In this document: positions 51,545-60,698 of the stretch, piece by piece
How positions within the stretch are numbered: position 1 is the stretch's first letter
How the letters are laid out: every line of letters begins with the position of its first letter
Assembly: GCF_005490985.1 (NCBI RefSeq)
Contig: NZ_CP027869.1
Location: forward strand, 2,542,001-2,606,000
Direction: 5' to 3'
DNA: 64,000 nucleotides
Origin: Curtobacterium sp. SGAir0471
GTDB lineage: Bacteria > Actinomycetota > Actinomycetes > Actinomycetales > Microbacteriaceae
Notes under the pieces: model-generated
Database searches by the model: none
Told to the model about the DNA's origin: nothing
Seen by the model: only the letters and a program-made list of their open reading frames with translations
Translations under genes and position numbers: made by a program

Positions 51545-52465
51545 TCAGTCCGCGGCGGGTCCCGCCTGCTCCGCGATCCGCGCGACCGTGTCGGCGTCGA
51601 GTGCGAAGGCGAGCACGTCGCGGTCCGGATCGGGCACGCGCACCGGGGTCGACCAGACGGAACCATCTGCGGCGACGTCGACGATCAGGGCACCGTGTGC
51701 GACGTGCGCCGATTCCTCGTCGTACGGGCCGACCACGTCGGTGTCGTTCGCGACCCCGGGGGCGACGAGCACCGGGACCCCGGCCAGCGACCCGACGGCG
51801 TGGTGGTGCTGGTGCCCGCCGAGCACGACCCGGACGTCGGAGCCGTCGAGCAGCTCCACGAGGTCCTCGGGGTCCTGCAGGCGGAGGGCCTCGTGCAGGA
51901 GCGTCGGCGACGGCACCGGTGGGTGGTGGAGCACGACGACCGTGCCGTGCGGGACGGGCTCGCCGGTCAACGCCGTGCGGAGCCGGTCGAGCGCGGTCTC
52001 GCTGAGCGCCCCGTAGCCCGCGCCGGGGACGCTCGTGTCGACCGTCACGACCCGGAAGCCGGCGACGACCGACTGGCCGCAGACCGGCACGGACGGCGGC
52101 GTGTACTCCATGGTGTGCGCGAGCGGGGTACCGCCCTCGCCCAGGACGTGGCCGTTCGCGAGGACCTGGCGGAAGCCCTCGCGGAGGTCGTGGTTGCCGG
52201 GCACCAGGACGAGTGCCGCGCCGTGTCGCTCGGCCCAGGCGCCGATGCGCTCGCGGGCGGTGCGGTAGGACTCGGGGCTGCCGTCCTCGGAGACGTCACC
52301 GGAGACGACGACCAGGCCGACCCCCGGCACGCCGTCGACGTGCGCCAGCACCGCGTCGAGTGCCGCCGTCGTGTCGACGGATCCCTGGTGCAGGGCACCG
52401 TCACCGGTCAGGTGCGTGTCGGAGAGGTGGAGGATGCGGAGGGTCCCGGCTGCTGGCGGCTGCAT
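51545..52465 (-). CDS. Metallophosphoesterase (CpdA-like)
   Basis: This 306-aa calcineurin-like phosphoesterase shows all metal motifs: LRILHLSDTHLTGDG (DxH), VVVSGDVSEDG (GDxxD-type), VLVPGNHDLREG (GNHD), VVVLHHPPVP, and VVLGGHQHHHAVG (GHxH). CpdA-like enzymes hydrolyse cyclic AMP or other phosphodiesters; the substrate here is not proven. ATG 52465 follows a TAGCGT -10 by 7 nt; a GTG at 52474 overlaps that -10 element and is less likely. It is divergent from the threonine aldolase gene, with only 59 bp between start codons. Confidence 0.9.
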   Translation of the reverse strand: MQPPAAGTLRILHLSDTHLTGDGALHQGSVDTTAALDAVLAHVDGVPGVGLVVVSGDVSEDGSPESYRTARERIGAWAERHGAALVLVPGNHDLREGFRQVLANGHVLGEGGTPLAHTMEYTPPSVPVCGQSVVAGFRVVTVDTSVPGAGYGALSETALDRLRTALTGEPVPHGTVVVLHHPPVPSPTLLHEALRLQDPEDLVELLDGSDVRVVLGGHQHHHAVGSLAGVPVLVAPGVANDTDVVGPYDEESAHVAHGALIVDVAADGSVWSTPVRVPDPDRDVLAFALDADTVARIAEQAGPAAD

Positions 52466-52472
52466 GCGGCTC

Positions 52473-52478
52473 ACGCTA
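52473..52478 (-). promoter_or_regulatory. -10 hexamer TAGCGT of the phosphoesterase gene
   Basis: TAGCGT on the minus strand, then 7 nt and ATG 52465. Confidence 0.6.
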
Positions 52479-52512
52479 GCCGCGGTGGTGATCCGGGGTC
52501 TGGACGGCGGGT

Positions 52513-52518
52513 TAGCGT
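52513..52518 (+). promoter_or_regulatory. -10 hexamer TAGCGT of the threonine aldolase gene
   Basis: TAGCGT, then 6 nt and GTG 52525. It mirrors the hexamer at 52473, giving two face-away leaderless promoters within 60 bp. Confidence 0.6.
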
Positions 52519-52524
52519 TGCCTG

Positions 52525-53535
52525 GTGACCGACGCCCCGATCGACCTTCGCTCCGACACCGTCACCCGCCCCACGCCCGCGATGCGCCGCGCGATGGCCG
52601 AGGCCGAGGTCGGTGACGACGTCTTCGGCGAGGACCCGGAGACGAACGCCCTCGAGCGCGAGGTCGCCGACCTGCTCGGGCACGAGGCCGGGCTCTTCAC
52701 CCCGACCGGCTCGATGGCGAACCAGCTCGGCCTGCGGCTGCACGTCGCTCCGGGCGAGGAGCTGCTCGCCGACGTCCGCGCACACGTCGTCCGCGCCGAG
52801 CTCGGTGCGGCGGCGGTGTTCTCGGGCATCACGACGCGCACGTGGCCCTCGGAGCGCGGACGACTCGTCGCGACGGCGGTCGCCGAGGTGGCGGAGCCGA
52901 ACGCCGGGGCCTACAGCGTGTCGACGACGGCGATCGCGGTCGAGAACACGCACAACTTCGGCGGCGGGACCGTGCAGCCGGTCGACGAGGTCCGCGCCGT
53001 GCAGGCCTTCGCGCGGGAGCACGGGATCGCGGTGCACCTCGACGGCGCTCGGCTCTGGAACGCGCACGTGGCGTCGGGTGTGGCCCTCCGCGAGCTCGCG
53101 GCCGGCTTCGACACCGTGTCGGTCTGCCTGTCGAAGGGGCTCGGCGCGCCGGTGGGGTCGGTGCTCGTCGGCTCCCGCGACCACGTCGACGCGGCGCGGG
53201 TCTGGCGGAAGCGGTACGGCGGCGGCATGCGGCAGACCGGCTTCCTCGCCGCCGCGGGCCGGTTCGCGCTCCGGAACCACGTCGACCGCCTCGCCGAGGA
53301 CCACGCGAACGCCAGGGTGCTCGCGGCGGCGCTCGACGTCGACCCGGAGACGGTCGACACGAACATCGTGTTCGCCGACGTGTCCGACCCGGCGGCGTTC
53401 GTGCGCGCTGCCGCCGACCGGGGCGTCCGGGTGATGCAGCTCGGGCCACGCAGTGTCCGGCTCGTGACGCACCTGGACGTCAGCGCCGAGCAGACCACCC
53501 GCGCCGCCGAGGTCCTGGCGACGCTCCCGCGCTGA
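52525..53535 (+). CDS. Low-specificity L-threonine aldolase
   Basis: This 336-aa fold-type I PLP enzyme cleaves L-threonine or L-allo-threonine to glycine and acetaldehyde. Motifs are [78 protein letters not shown], and the PLP-lysine motif [19 protein letters not shown]. The length is normal for the family. GTG 52525 follows its -10 by 6 nt. It is followed by the 19-bp tandem repeat array. Confidence 0.93.
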   Translation: MTDAPIDLRSDTVTRPTPAMRRAMAEAEVGDDVFGEDPETNALEREVADLLGHEAGLFTPTGSMANQLGLRLHVAPGEELLADVRAHVVRAELGAAAVFSGITTRTWPSERGRLVATAVAEVAEPNAGAYSVSTTAIAVENTHNFGGGTVQPVDEVRAVQAFAREHGIAVHLDGARLWNAHVASGVALRELAAGFDTVSVCLSKGLGAPVGSVLVGSRDHVDAARVWRKRYGGGMRQTGFLAAAGRFALRNHVDRLAEDHANARVLAAALDVDPETVDTNIVFADVSDPAAFVRAAADRGVRVMQLGPRSVRLVTHLDVSAEQTTRAAEVLATLPR

Positions 53536-53568
53536 GGATCCACCGCCGCTCGCAGCGGCCTCCGCATA

Positions 53569-53720
53569 CCTGGTCGAACCGGGCGTACCTGGTCGGACCG
53601 GGCGTACCTGGTCGAACCGGGCGTACCTGGCCGAACCGGGCGTACCTGGCCGAACCGGGCGTACCTGGTCGAACCGGGCGTACCTGGTCGAACCGGGCAT
53701 ACCTGGTCGGATGGTCCCAC
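53569..53720. repeat. Tandem array of about eight 19-bp units
   Basis: CCTGG recurs exactly every 19 bp at 53569, 53588, 53607, 53626, 53645, 53664, 53683 and 53702. The unit is CCTGGTCGAACCGGGCGTA with small variations (GGACC, GGCCG). The array lies in the spacer after the threonine aldolase gene, and its last unit forms the left arm of a hairpin. Confidence 0.9.
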
Positions 53721-53765
53721 CGGGTACGCCCGGATCCACCTTCCATCGCGGGCGTTCTGGGAAGG
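53693..53765. terminator. Double hairpin closing the 19-bp array
   Basis: First hairpin: 53693-53707 pairs with 53719-53733 (15 bp, two G-T pairs). Second: CCTTCC at 53739-53744 with GGAAGG at 53760-53765. The same two-hairpin order follows the second array at 60699. Confidence 0.65.
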
Positions 53766-53791
53766 ATCGTCAGCGCAATCCTCGTGGGTGG

Positions 53792-54328
53792 TCAGGTCGT
53801 GCGGTCTGCCTCGCGGCGGTCGAGTTCGTCGAGCAGGGCCGCGGTCGTGCGCAAGAGCCTCGGTGTCTGGACGAGCGCGGCCACGAGGAACCCGGCGAAC
53901 ACCGCCGCGGCGAGCCACCAGAGCGGATCCTGGGTCAGCGCCAACGCCACGTACAGCACCGTCCCGCCACCGAACACCAGGGGTCCGAACCGCTGCTGCC
54001 GCAGGGTGACCGCGCGGCGGTGTCCGACCGACCGGCGCCAGGCGACCGTGTCGACGCCCGGTGGCAGGACACCCGTGCGCAGCGCACGACGGAACGAGCG
54101 GTCCGCCGACGCAGGCCCGGCGGCTCGTCGCTGGCGGCCGAGCCAGCCGCCGAACAGGACACCGAAGAACAGGCCGCCGACGACGGCTCCGATCGCGAGC
54201 TGCGGCCCGCGGAGCTCGGGCTCGACCAGCGGGAGGCCGACGAACCACCCGACGCCGAAGACGAGCCCCGTCACCACCATCGTCAGGATCGTTGCCGGGA
54301 CCGTCGAGCGGTGGGTCGGGGAGCGCAC
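53792..54328 (-). CDS. Hypothetical membrane protein, 178 aa
   Basis: This protein has four hydrophobic segments: ATILTMVVTGLVFGVGWFVG (about 12-33), LAIGAVVGGLFFGVLFGGWL (about 45-64), GPLVFGGGTVLYVALAL (about 115-131) and LWWLAAAVFAGFLVAALVQ (about 138-156). They are separated by a basic cytosolic loop (RRAAGPASADRSFRRALRTG) in the middle. No family is recognised. GTG 54328 is the start in the frame. It is 33 bp downstream of the ROK gene on the same strand and may be read from it. Confidence 0.6.
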   Translation of the reverse strand: MRSPTHRSTVPATILTMVVTGLVFGVGWFVGLPLVEPELRGPQLAIGAVVGGLFFGVLFGGWLGRQRRAAGPASADRSFRRALRTGVLPPGVDTVAWRRSVGHRRAVTLRQQRFGPLVFGGGTVLYVALALTQDPLWWLAAAVFAGFLVAALVQTPRLLRTTAALLDELDRREADRTT

Positions 54329-54361
54329 CGCCCCAGCGTGCCAGGAGGTCCCGAGGGCCGC

Positions 54362-55561
54362 TCAGACAGCGATCGACGAGCGCACCGCGGGGAGCGGGAA
54401 CGCCAGGGGGTCGGCGTGCACGAGGTCGAGCGCGCGGGCGACGGCTCCGAGCACGACGACGTCACCACCGAGGCGGGACGCCACGACCTCGGGTGTCGGG
54501 TCGTACTCCCCCGTCGCCAGGTGTTCGCGCGCCCGCTCGATCACCGGCGCTGCGGCGTCCGCGATCGCTCCGGCGACGACGACGCGGTCGATGTCGAGCA
54601 GGCTCGCGAGCAGGACGCAGACCCGGGCGAGACGGTCCCCCAGGCGGTCCACGACCTCGAGTGCCACCGGGTCGAGCAGGGCCGCGGCGGCGAACACCGC
54701 CTCGGCCCCGGGCTCCTCGTCGCTGCCGAGCAGTGACGACGGGTCGATCCGCCCCTCGGCTCTGGCCTCGCGGACGAGCTCGCGGGCGGTGCGGCCGATG
54801 CCGTTCGACGAGGACACCCCGTCGACGAGGTCGAGCACACGGAGCTCGCCCGCGCCGCCCCGGGCACCGCGGAGCAGCACCCCGTCGACGACCAGACCGG
54901 CGCCGAAGCGCTCACCGGACAGCAGGGCTGCGAACGAGGCGTCCCCGGAGGACGGCCGTTCGGCCAGCGCGGCGGCGTTCGCGTCGTTCTCCACCACGAC
55001 GACGCCGTGGGACACCACGTCGGCGAAGCCCGGGTTCATGCTGTCCCAGAACCCGCCGTCCCGGGGCGATGCGCCGAGCGCGTCGACGGGCGCCGGGATG
55101 CCGACGACCGTCACGAGCACGCGGACCGGGTCGACGTCGGCCGCGGCGAGCGCCGCCGCGATCGTCTCGGTCGTCACCCGCAAGCGGACCGGCACGTCGA
55201 GGCCGGACTCCCCGAGCGCGCCCTCGGCGCGGGCGAGCACCGCGCCTCGGAGGTCGGCCACGAGCGCCGTGACGCGGTGCTGTCCCGCGTCGACACCGAC
55301 GACGACCCCGGCGTCCGCGACGAGCTCGTAGCGGCGTGCGGGTCGGCCCTTCCGGTACTCCCCCGCTGCCCGGGCGTCGTCGAGATCACGCAACCAGCCG
55401 AGCCGGACGAGTTCCGTGCACGCCGCGAGCACGGTCGAGCGGGTCAGTCCCGTCGCCTCGATCGCCTCGGTCGCGGTGAAGGCGCCGGTCAGCGGGTCGA
55501 GGGCGTAGGCCAGGACCGTCTCGGCGCTGGTCGCGCGCGGGGTCACACGGCGCTGTGGCAT
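54362..55561 (-). CDS. ROK-family transcriptional regulator of the alpha-glucoside operon
   Basis: This 399-aa protein has an N-terminal winged helix-turn-helix (TATEAIEATGLTRSTVLAAC, then TELVRLGWLRDL) and a ROK sugar-kinase-like domain (residues about 85-399). The domain has VVVGVDAGQHRVTALVADLR, VVVENDANAAALAERPSSG, and RFGAGLVVDGVLLRGARGGA. It is probably a repressor that binds a sugar. It is divergent from the alpha-glucoside ABC operon. A TAGGGT -10 ends 6 nt before ATG 55561, suggesting a leaderless mRNA. The cysteine-rich zinc motif of many ROK proteins is not evident. Confidence 0.9.
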   Translation of the reverse strand: MPQRRVTPRATSAETVLAYALDPLTGAFTATEAIEATGLTRSTVLAACTELVRLGWLRDLDDARAAGEYRKGRPARRYELVADAGVVVGVDAGQHRVTALVADLRGAVLARAEGALGESGLDVPVRLRVTTETIAAALAAADVDPVRVLVTVVGIPAPVDALGASPRDGGFWDSMNPGFADVVSHGVVVVENDANAAALAERPSSGDASFAALLSGERFGAGLVVDGVLLRGARGGAGELRVLDLVDGVSSSNGIGRTARELVREARAEGRIDPSSLLGSDEEPGAEAVFAAAALLDPVALEVVDRLGDRLARVCVLLASLLDIDRVVVAGAIADAAAPVIERAREHLATGEYDPTPEVVASRLGGDVVVLGAVARALDLVHADPLAFPLPAVRSSIAV

Positions 55562-55567
55562 GCGCCG

Positions 55568-55573
55568 ACCCTA
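55568..55573 (-). promoter_or_regulatory. -10 hexamer TAGGGT of the ROK gene
   Basis: TAGGGT on the minus strand, then 6 nt and ATG 55561. Confidence 0.6.
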
Positions 55574-55598
55574 CCGCGACGGCAGTTGCTTGCGCGAT

Positions 55599-55618
55599 TA
55601 GATTTTCTGGGTAGATTT
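55599..55618. promoter_or_regulatory. Direct repeats TAGATTT in the ROK/ABC intergenic region
   Basis: TAGATTT occurs at 55599-55605 and 55612-55618, 13 bp apart, in an A/T-rich patch about 80-100 bp upstream of the binding-protein start. A candidate operator for the ROK regulator. Confidence 0.5.
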
Positions 55619-55695
55619 ACTCCAGCGAGCCGACACCGACGCCGGCACGCGGGCCGGAACGGCAGGGACGCCGGGTCCGGACGAACGGAGACGAC

Positions 55696-56994
55696 GTGCA
55701 AGCACACGCCACCACCAGGAGCACGGCCGGGGTCACCCGCCGTGGGTTCCTGCTCGGTGCGGGCGGCATCGGCGCGGGGCTGGCACTCGCCGGCTGCGCC
55801 CCGCTCGGAGGATCGAGCAGCCGACCCGAGACCATCACCTTCTACGTGTCGAAGCCCGAGGTCATCGGGTACTTCGACGACGTCATCGCGAAGTTCCACG
55901 ACAGCCAGTCGAAGATCCGGGTCGTCCGCGACTCGACGTCGAACATGTCCGCGAACTTCGTCCGGAACCGCCCGCCGGACCTCGGGTGCCTGAACTACAA
56001 CTACGCGATGGTGTCCTTCGTCGAGCACGGGGCCCTGACGGACCTGTCCGACATGCCCGAGAAGGACACGATCAACCCCGACCTGTGGCCGCTGATGGAG
56101 CAGACCGCGGACTACCCGGGTCGGACGAGCGTCCTGCCCTACTCGGTCACCGCGGCGTCCGTCATCTACGACAAGCAGCTGTTCGCACAGCAGGGCCTCG
56201 AGGTCCCGACGACGTGGAGCGCGTTCACCGACGTGTGCGAGCGGCTGACGAAGGCCGGCATCACGCCGATGTACGGCACGTACAAGGACAACTGGACGAT
56301 CGCCCAGGGCATGTTCGACTACTCGGTCGGCGGCATGCTCGACGTCCCGGCGACCTTCACTGCCCTCGACCGCGAGGGCACGTCGGTCGGCAAGGGGTCC
56401 GCCGTCTCGTTCCAGAAGGACTTCGCGGCGCCGGTCGGACGGATGGTCGACCTGCTGCAGTGGCACCAGGAGGGTGCGGCCAGCCGGGGCTACGGCGACG
56501 GCAACCTCGCGTTCGCCCAGGGGAAGGCCGCGATGTACCTGCAGGGCCCGTGGGCGCTCGGCGAGATCGCGAAGACGAACCCCGACATGGACCTCGGTAC
56601 GTTCCCGTTCCCCGCGACCGACGACCCCGCCGACAACAAGGTGCGCGTGAATGTCGACCTCGGGCTCTAGATCCCGGAGGCCTCCCGCAAGCAGGAGGCC
56701 GCTCGCGAGTTCCTGTCGTTCCTGATGAGCCCGGCGATCAGCGACCGGTACAACGCCGACAACAACGGCTTCGGTGTCCGGAAGGACTCCCCGCCGGTGT
56801 CGAACCCCGCGCTCCGCGGCATGCAGGACTCGTACGACCGCGCCGCCTTCTACCTGGGCGCCTCGCAGCTCATCCCCGCCGAGATCCCGGTGGCGAACTA
56901 CCTGCAGTCCATCGCCTTCGGCGGTGCGCCCGAACCGCAACTCCGCACCCTCGACGGCGACTGGGCGCGGCTCGCGCTCCGGTCGGCCGCGTAA
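55696..56994 (+). pseudogene. Alpha-glucoside ABC substrate-binding lipoprotein with an in-frame amber stop
   Basis: The frame encodes a family-1 extracellular solute-binding protein: a twin-Arg-like start TRRGFLLGAGGIGAGLALAG with lipobox LAGC, then TITFYVSKPEVIGYFDDVIA, AGITPMYGTYKDNWTIAQGM, and FAQGKAAMYLQGPWALGEIA. After RVNVDLGL, TAG at 56668-56670 interrupts it. The same frame continues IPEASRKQEAAREFLSFLMS to a natural end at 56994, giving 432 residues with the stop ignored. Homologues typically read DLALSIPEAS, so a TCG serine changed to TAG by one base would explain it. GTG 55696 follows CGGAGACGAC. The truncated form (324 aa) lacks the last quarter and is unlikely to bind sugar. Confidence 0.87.
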
Positions 56995-57004
56995 GGAGAC
57001 GACC

Positions 57005-57955
57005 TTGGCCACCACGACCACCGAATCGATCACGACGGCGGACCGCCGCCGACGGGGCGGAGTCGCACCGCGCCTCCAGGCCGGCAGCCGCGGACGCGGC
57101 AAGCGCGTCGACCCGCTCTTCCTCGTGTTCCTCGTCCCCACGCTCGTGCTCTTCACGCTCGCGATCACGCTCCCCGCCGTGATGGGCATCGTGCTGAGCT
57201 TCACGAACTCCGTCGGCTTCGGCGAGTTCCGGTTCACCGGCCTGACGAACTACGTCGCGGTGTTCTCCGACCCCGCGATCCTGCAGGCGTACCTGTTCAC
57301 GATCGGCTTCTCGCTCGTCACCGTGCTCCTCGTGAACGCCGTCGCGTTCCTGCTCGCGATCGCGCTGACCTCGAAGATCCGCGGCAAGATCGCGCTCCGC
57401 GCCGTGTTCGTCCTGCCGATGGTGATCTCCGGCATCGTCATCGCGTACGTGTTCTCGTTCCTCTTCGCGAACAGCCTGCCGGCGTTCGCGACCGCGCTCG
57501 GCTTCGCCCCGCTCGAGCAGAGCATCCTGGCGAATCCCGACCTGGCGTGGGTCGCGGTCGTGATCGTGACCGCGTGGCAGGCGATCCCGTCGACGCTCCT
57601 CATCTACATCGCCGGCGTCCTGTCGATCCCCGGCGAGGTGTACGAGGCCGCGTCGCTCGACGGCGCCAGTGCGTGGCGGCAGCTCGTCTCGATCACCGCA
57701 CCGCTGACTGCGGGCTACATCCTCATCAACCTGGTCATCGGGTTCAAGAACTTCCTGAACTCGTACGACATCATCGTCGGCCTGACCGACGGCGGCCCGG
57801 GCACGTCGACCACGTCGGTCGCGATGTCGATCTTCAAGGGCTTCAGCGGCGGCGACTACGCGTACCAGATGGCGAACGCGACGATCTTCTTCGTGATCGC
57901 CGTGGTCATCGCCGTGATCCAGCTGCGGGCGACCCGCGGGAAGGCAGCGCTCTGA
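57005..57955 (+). CDS. Sugar ABC transporter permease (MalF/UgpA type)
   Basis: This 316-aa inner-membrane permease has six helices and the EAA coupling loop EVYEAASLDGASAWRQLVSI. The start is TTG 57005 with AAGGAG 8 nt upstream, directly after the binding-protein gene. Landmarks are LFLVFLVPTLVLFTLAITLP at helix 1 and FKNFLNSYDIIVGLTDGGPG with TSTTSVAM before the last helix. It pairs with the MalG-type gene downstream, with which it shares one base (TGATG). It should import an alpha-glucoside such as maltose, trehalose or sucrose. Confidence 0.93.
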   Translation: MATTTTESITTADRRRRGGVAPRLQAGSRGRGKRVDPLFLVFLVPTLVLFTLAITLPAVMGIVLSFTNSVGFGEFRFTGLTNYVAVFSDPAILQAYLFTIGFSLVTVLLVNAVAFLLAIALTSKIRGKIALRAVFVLPMVISGIVIAYVFSFLFANSLPAFATALGFAPLEQSILANPDLAWVAVVIVTAWQAIPSTLLIYIAGVLSIPGEVYEAASLDGASAWRQLVSITAPLTAGYILINLVIGFKNFLNSYDIIVGLTDGGPGTSTTSVAMSIFKGFSGGDYAYQMANATIFFVIAVVIAVIQLRATRGKAAL

Positions 57956-58860
57956 TGACCATGCAAGCACCCCTCCGCCCGGGCACGACGGCCACCGGCA
58001 GCATCCGGTCGGTCGACGCCGACCGCACCGCCGGACGTCGCGGCGAGCGCTTCAACTGGCCGGTCACGATCGTGCTCGCGCTGTGCACGCTGTGCGTCCT
58101 CGTCCCGCTGTACGTCACCGTGACGATGGCGTTCAAGACGACCTCGCAGGCCGTCGACGGCAACGCGTTCTCGCTGCCGGCACCGTTCAGCGTCGACGGG
58201 TTCGTGCAGGCCTGGGAGCTCACGGACTTCCCGCGCGCCTTCGGCGTCTCCGTGCTCATCGCGGCCATCACCGTCGCCGGGACGATCCTGCTCGCCTCGT
58301 TCACCGCGTACGCGATCGCCCGGAACTGGGAGCGCCGGTTCTTCCGCTGGTCGTTCTTCTACCTGCTCGCCGCGATGTTCCTGCCGTTCCCGGTGCTCGC
58401 GCTGTCGCAGGTCAAGCTCACCGGGCTCGCCGGGCTGGACAACCCGATCGGCGTCGCGATCCTGCACGTCATGTTCCAGCTGTCGTTCAGCGTGCTGCTC
58501 TTCACCGCGTTCCTGCGGTCGATCCCGGCCGAGCTGGAGGAGAGTGCACGCATCGACGGTGCGAGCACGGGGCAGGTGTTCTGGCGACTGGTGTTCCCGC
58601 TCCTTGCACCGATGAGCGCCACCGTCGGCATCTTCGCGTTCCTCGCGTCCTGGAACGACTTCGTGATGCCGTCGCTGATCACCTCCGACCCGGCACTGCA
58701 GACCCTGCCGGTGCTGCAGCAGATGTTCCAGACGCAGTTCAGCAACAACTACAACGTGTCGTTCGCCTCGTACCTGATGGCGATGGCCCCGGCGATCATC
58801 GTCTACCTCGTCACCCAGCGATGGGTGATGGCGGGCGTGACGCAGGGCGCGATCAAGTGA
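57955..58860 (+). CDS. Sugar ABC transporter permease (MalG/UgpE type)
   Basis: This 301-aa permease has six helices. The EAA loop is ELEESARIDGASTGQVFWRL, and the last helix ends with YLMAMAPAIIVYLVTQRWVM. The C terminus, GVTQGAIK, is standard for MalG. The stop overlaps the alpha-glucosidase start as GTGA. ATG 57955 shares a base with the preceding stop. The ATPase (MsiK-type) is not in the operon, as usual in actinobacteria, where one ATPase serves many importers. Confidence 0.93.
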   Translation: MTMQAPLRPGTTATGSIRSVDADRTAGRRGERFNWPVTIVLALCTLCVLVPLYVTVTMAFKTTSQAVDGNAFSLPAPFSVDGFVQAWELTDFPRAFGVSVLIAAITVAGTILLASFTAYAIARNWERRFFRWSFFYLLAAMFLPFPVLALSQVKLTGLAGLDNPIGVAILHVMFQLSFSVLLFTAFLRSIPAELEESARIDGASTGQVFWRLVFPLLAPMSATVGIFAFLASWNDFVMPSLITSDPALQTLPVLQQMFQTQFSNNYNVSFASYLMAMAPAIIVYLVTQRWVMAGVTQGAIK

Positions 58861-60605
58861 GCGCCGAGACCACGCACGCGGCCGCGGCCGCGACGCCCGA
58901 CACGACGACCACCACCGAGAGGACCCTCACCACCATGACCGACGTGCTCGACCCGGCCGTCCAGCCCGCTGCCTCCACCGACGCCGAGACCTGGTGGCGA
59001 CAGGCGAGCGTCTACCAGGTGTACCCGCGCTCGTTCGCCGACGCGGACGGCGACGGCATCGGCGACCTGCGCGGGGTCACCTCGCGTGTGGCGTACCTCG
59101 CCTCGCTCGGCATCGAGGCCGTCTGGCTCAGCCCCTTCTACCCGTCCGCCCTGGCCGACGGCGGCTACGACGTCGACGACTACCGTGACGTCGACCCGCG
59201 CCTGGGCACCCTCGCCGACTTCGACGAGATGGTGGACGCGCTGCACGGCGCCGGCATCCGGGTGATCGTCGACATCGTCCCGAACCACACGAGCGACCGG
59301 CACGAGTGGTTCCGCGAGGCCCTGGCGTCCCCGAAGGGCAGCCCGGCGCGCGACCGCTACGTGTTCCGCGACGGCACCGGCCCTTCCGGCGAACAGCCCC
59401 CGGCCGACTGGGTGTCGATCTTCGGTGGCCCGGCCTGGACCGCCGTGGGTGACGGCCAGTGGTACCTGCACAACTTCGCGAAGGAGCAGCCCGACCTGAA
59501 CTGGGCGAACCGCGAGGTGCGCGACGACTTCCTCCACACGCTGCGCTTCTGGTCCGACCGCGGGGTCGACGGCTTCCGCATCGACGTCGCGCACGGACTG
59601 GCGAAGGACCTGCCCGAGGGCGAGCTGCCGACGTGGGCCGAGGTCCTCGCCGCGCCGAAGGACGGGTCGCACATCCTGTGGGACCGCGACGACGTGCACG
59701 GGATCTACGCCGAGTGGCGGACGGTGTTCGAGGAGTACTCCCCGGCCCGCACCGCCGTCGCCGAGGCGTGGGTCGCCGCCGACCGTCGTGCGCGGTACGC
59801 CAGCGCCGAGGGACTCGGGCAGGCGTTCAACTTCGACCTGCTCGAGGCCGACTTCGACGCCCAGCAGTTCCGCACGATCATCGAGTTCAACCTCGGCCTC
59901 GCCGAGCAGTCCGGCTCGTCGACGACGTGGGTGTTCTCGAACCACGACGTCGTCCGGCACGCCACCCGGTACGCGCTCCCCGCCCGCAACGGCGACGAGC
60001 AGAAGCAGGGCGCCGCGTGGCTGCTCGCCGGCGGCGACCAGGCCGTGCTCGACCGTGCGCTCGGCCTCCGACGTGCTCGGGCTGCGACGCTCCTCGAGCT
60101 CGCGCTGCCCGGGTCGGCGTACCTGTACCAGGGCGAGGAGCTCGGGCTGCACGAAGTCGGCGACATCCCGGACGCCGACCGCCAGGACCCGGCGTTCTTC
60201 CGGAACCCCGGTGTCGACGTCGGCCGTGACGGCTGCCGCGTCCCGATCCCGTGGACCAGGAGCGGCGAGAGCTTCGGCTTCGGCGAGGGCGGCTCGCACC
60301 TGCCGCAGCCGGCGTGGTTCGCCGACGTCTCGGTCGAGGCCGAGGACGCCGACCCCGACTCGACGCTGAACCTGTACCGGAAGGCCCTGGGCCTGCGTGG
60401 TCAACTGCAGACCGAGGAGCACCTCGAGTGGCTGGAGACCGGCCGCGACGACGTGCTCGCGTTCCGTCGGCCGAACGGCTGGACGAGCGTCACGGTGTTC
60501 GGCGACGAGCCGTACGCACTCCCCTCCGGCGAGCTGCTGCTCGCCTCCGCGCCGGTGGCAGACGGCGCACTGTCGGGTGTCGGGACCGCCTGGTTGCGTT
60601 CCTGA
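58857..60605 (+). CDS. GH13 alpha-glucosidase
   Basis: This enzyme (582 aa from GTG 58857, or 556 aa from ATG 58935) hydrolyses alpha-glucosidic links of the imported sugar. GH13 conserved regions are VYQVYPRSFADADGDGIGDL, VIVDIVPNHTSD (region I), GVDGFRIDVAHGLA (nucleophile Asp), AVAEAWVAA (acid/base Glu) and WVFSNHDVVRHATRY (Asp stabiliser). No signal peptide is seen, so it is intracellular. GTG 58857 gives a GTGA overlap but adds a Thr/Ala-rich stretch; ATG 58935 fits homologues better. A GGACGGGAGGC palindrome follows the stop. Confidence 0.92.
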   Translation: MSAETTHAAAAATPDTTTTTERTLTTMTDVLDPAVQPAASTDAETWWRQASVYQVYPRSFADADGDGIGDLRGVTSRVAYLASLGIEAVWLSPFYPSALADGGYDVDDYRDVDPRLGTLADFDEMVDALHGAGIRVIVDIVPNHTSDRHEWFREALASPKGSPARDRYVFRDGTGPSGEQPPADWVSIFGGPAWTAVGDGQWYLHNFAKEQPDLNWANREVRDDFLHTLRFWSDRGVDGFRIDVAHGLAKDLPEGELPTWAEVLAAPKDGSHILWDRDDVHGIYAEWRTVFEEYSPARTAVAEAWVAADRRARYASAEGLGQAFNFDLLEADFDAQQFRTIIEFNLGLAEQSGSSTTWVFSNHDVVRHATRYALPARNGDEQKQGAAWLLAGGDQAVLDRALGLRRARAATLLELALPGSAYLYQGEELGLHEVGDIPDADRQDPAFFRNPGVDVGRDGCRVPIPWTRSGESFGFGEGGSHLPQPAWFADVSVEAEDADPDSTLNLYRKALGLRGQLQTEEHLEWLETGRDDVLAFRRPNGWTSVTVFGDEPYALPSGELLLASAPVADGALSGVGTAWLRS

Positions 60606-60616
60606 CGGAACCGGGT

Positions 60617-60664
60617 GACGGACGGGAGGCTCGGTGCGGGCAGGCACCGCGCCTCCCGTCCGTC
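60617..60664. terminator. GGACGGGAGGC-family palindrome after the alpha-glucosidase gene
   Basis: Twenty-one-base arms (60617-60637 and 60644-60664) with one mismatch and a 6-nt loop, 11 bp past the stop. Confidence 0.75.
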
Positions 60665-60698
60665 GTGTGGTCCCGTCACTCGCCGCTCGTCGCTCGCC

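Noticed and set aside
53569..53720. CRISPR array
   Set aside because: The 19-bp units are contiguous with no unique spacers, and no cas genes are nearby.
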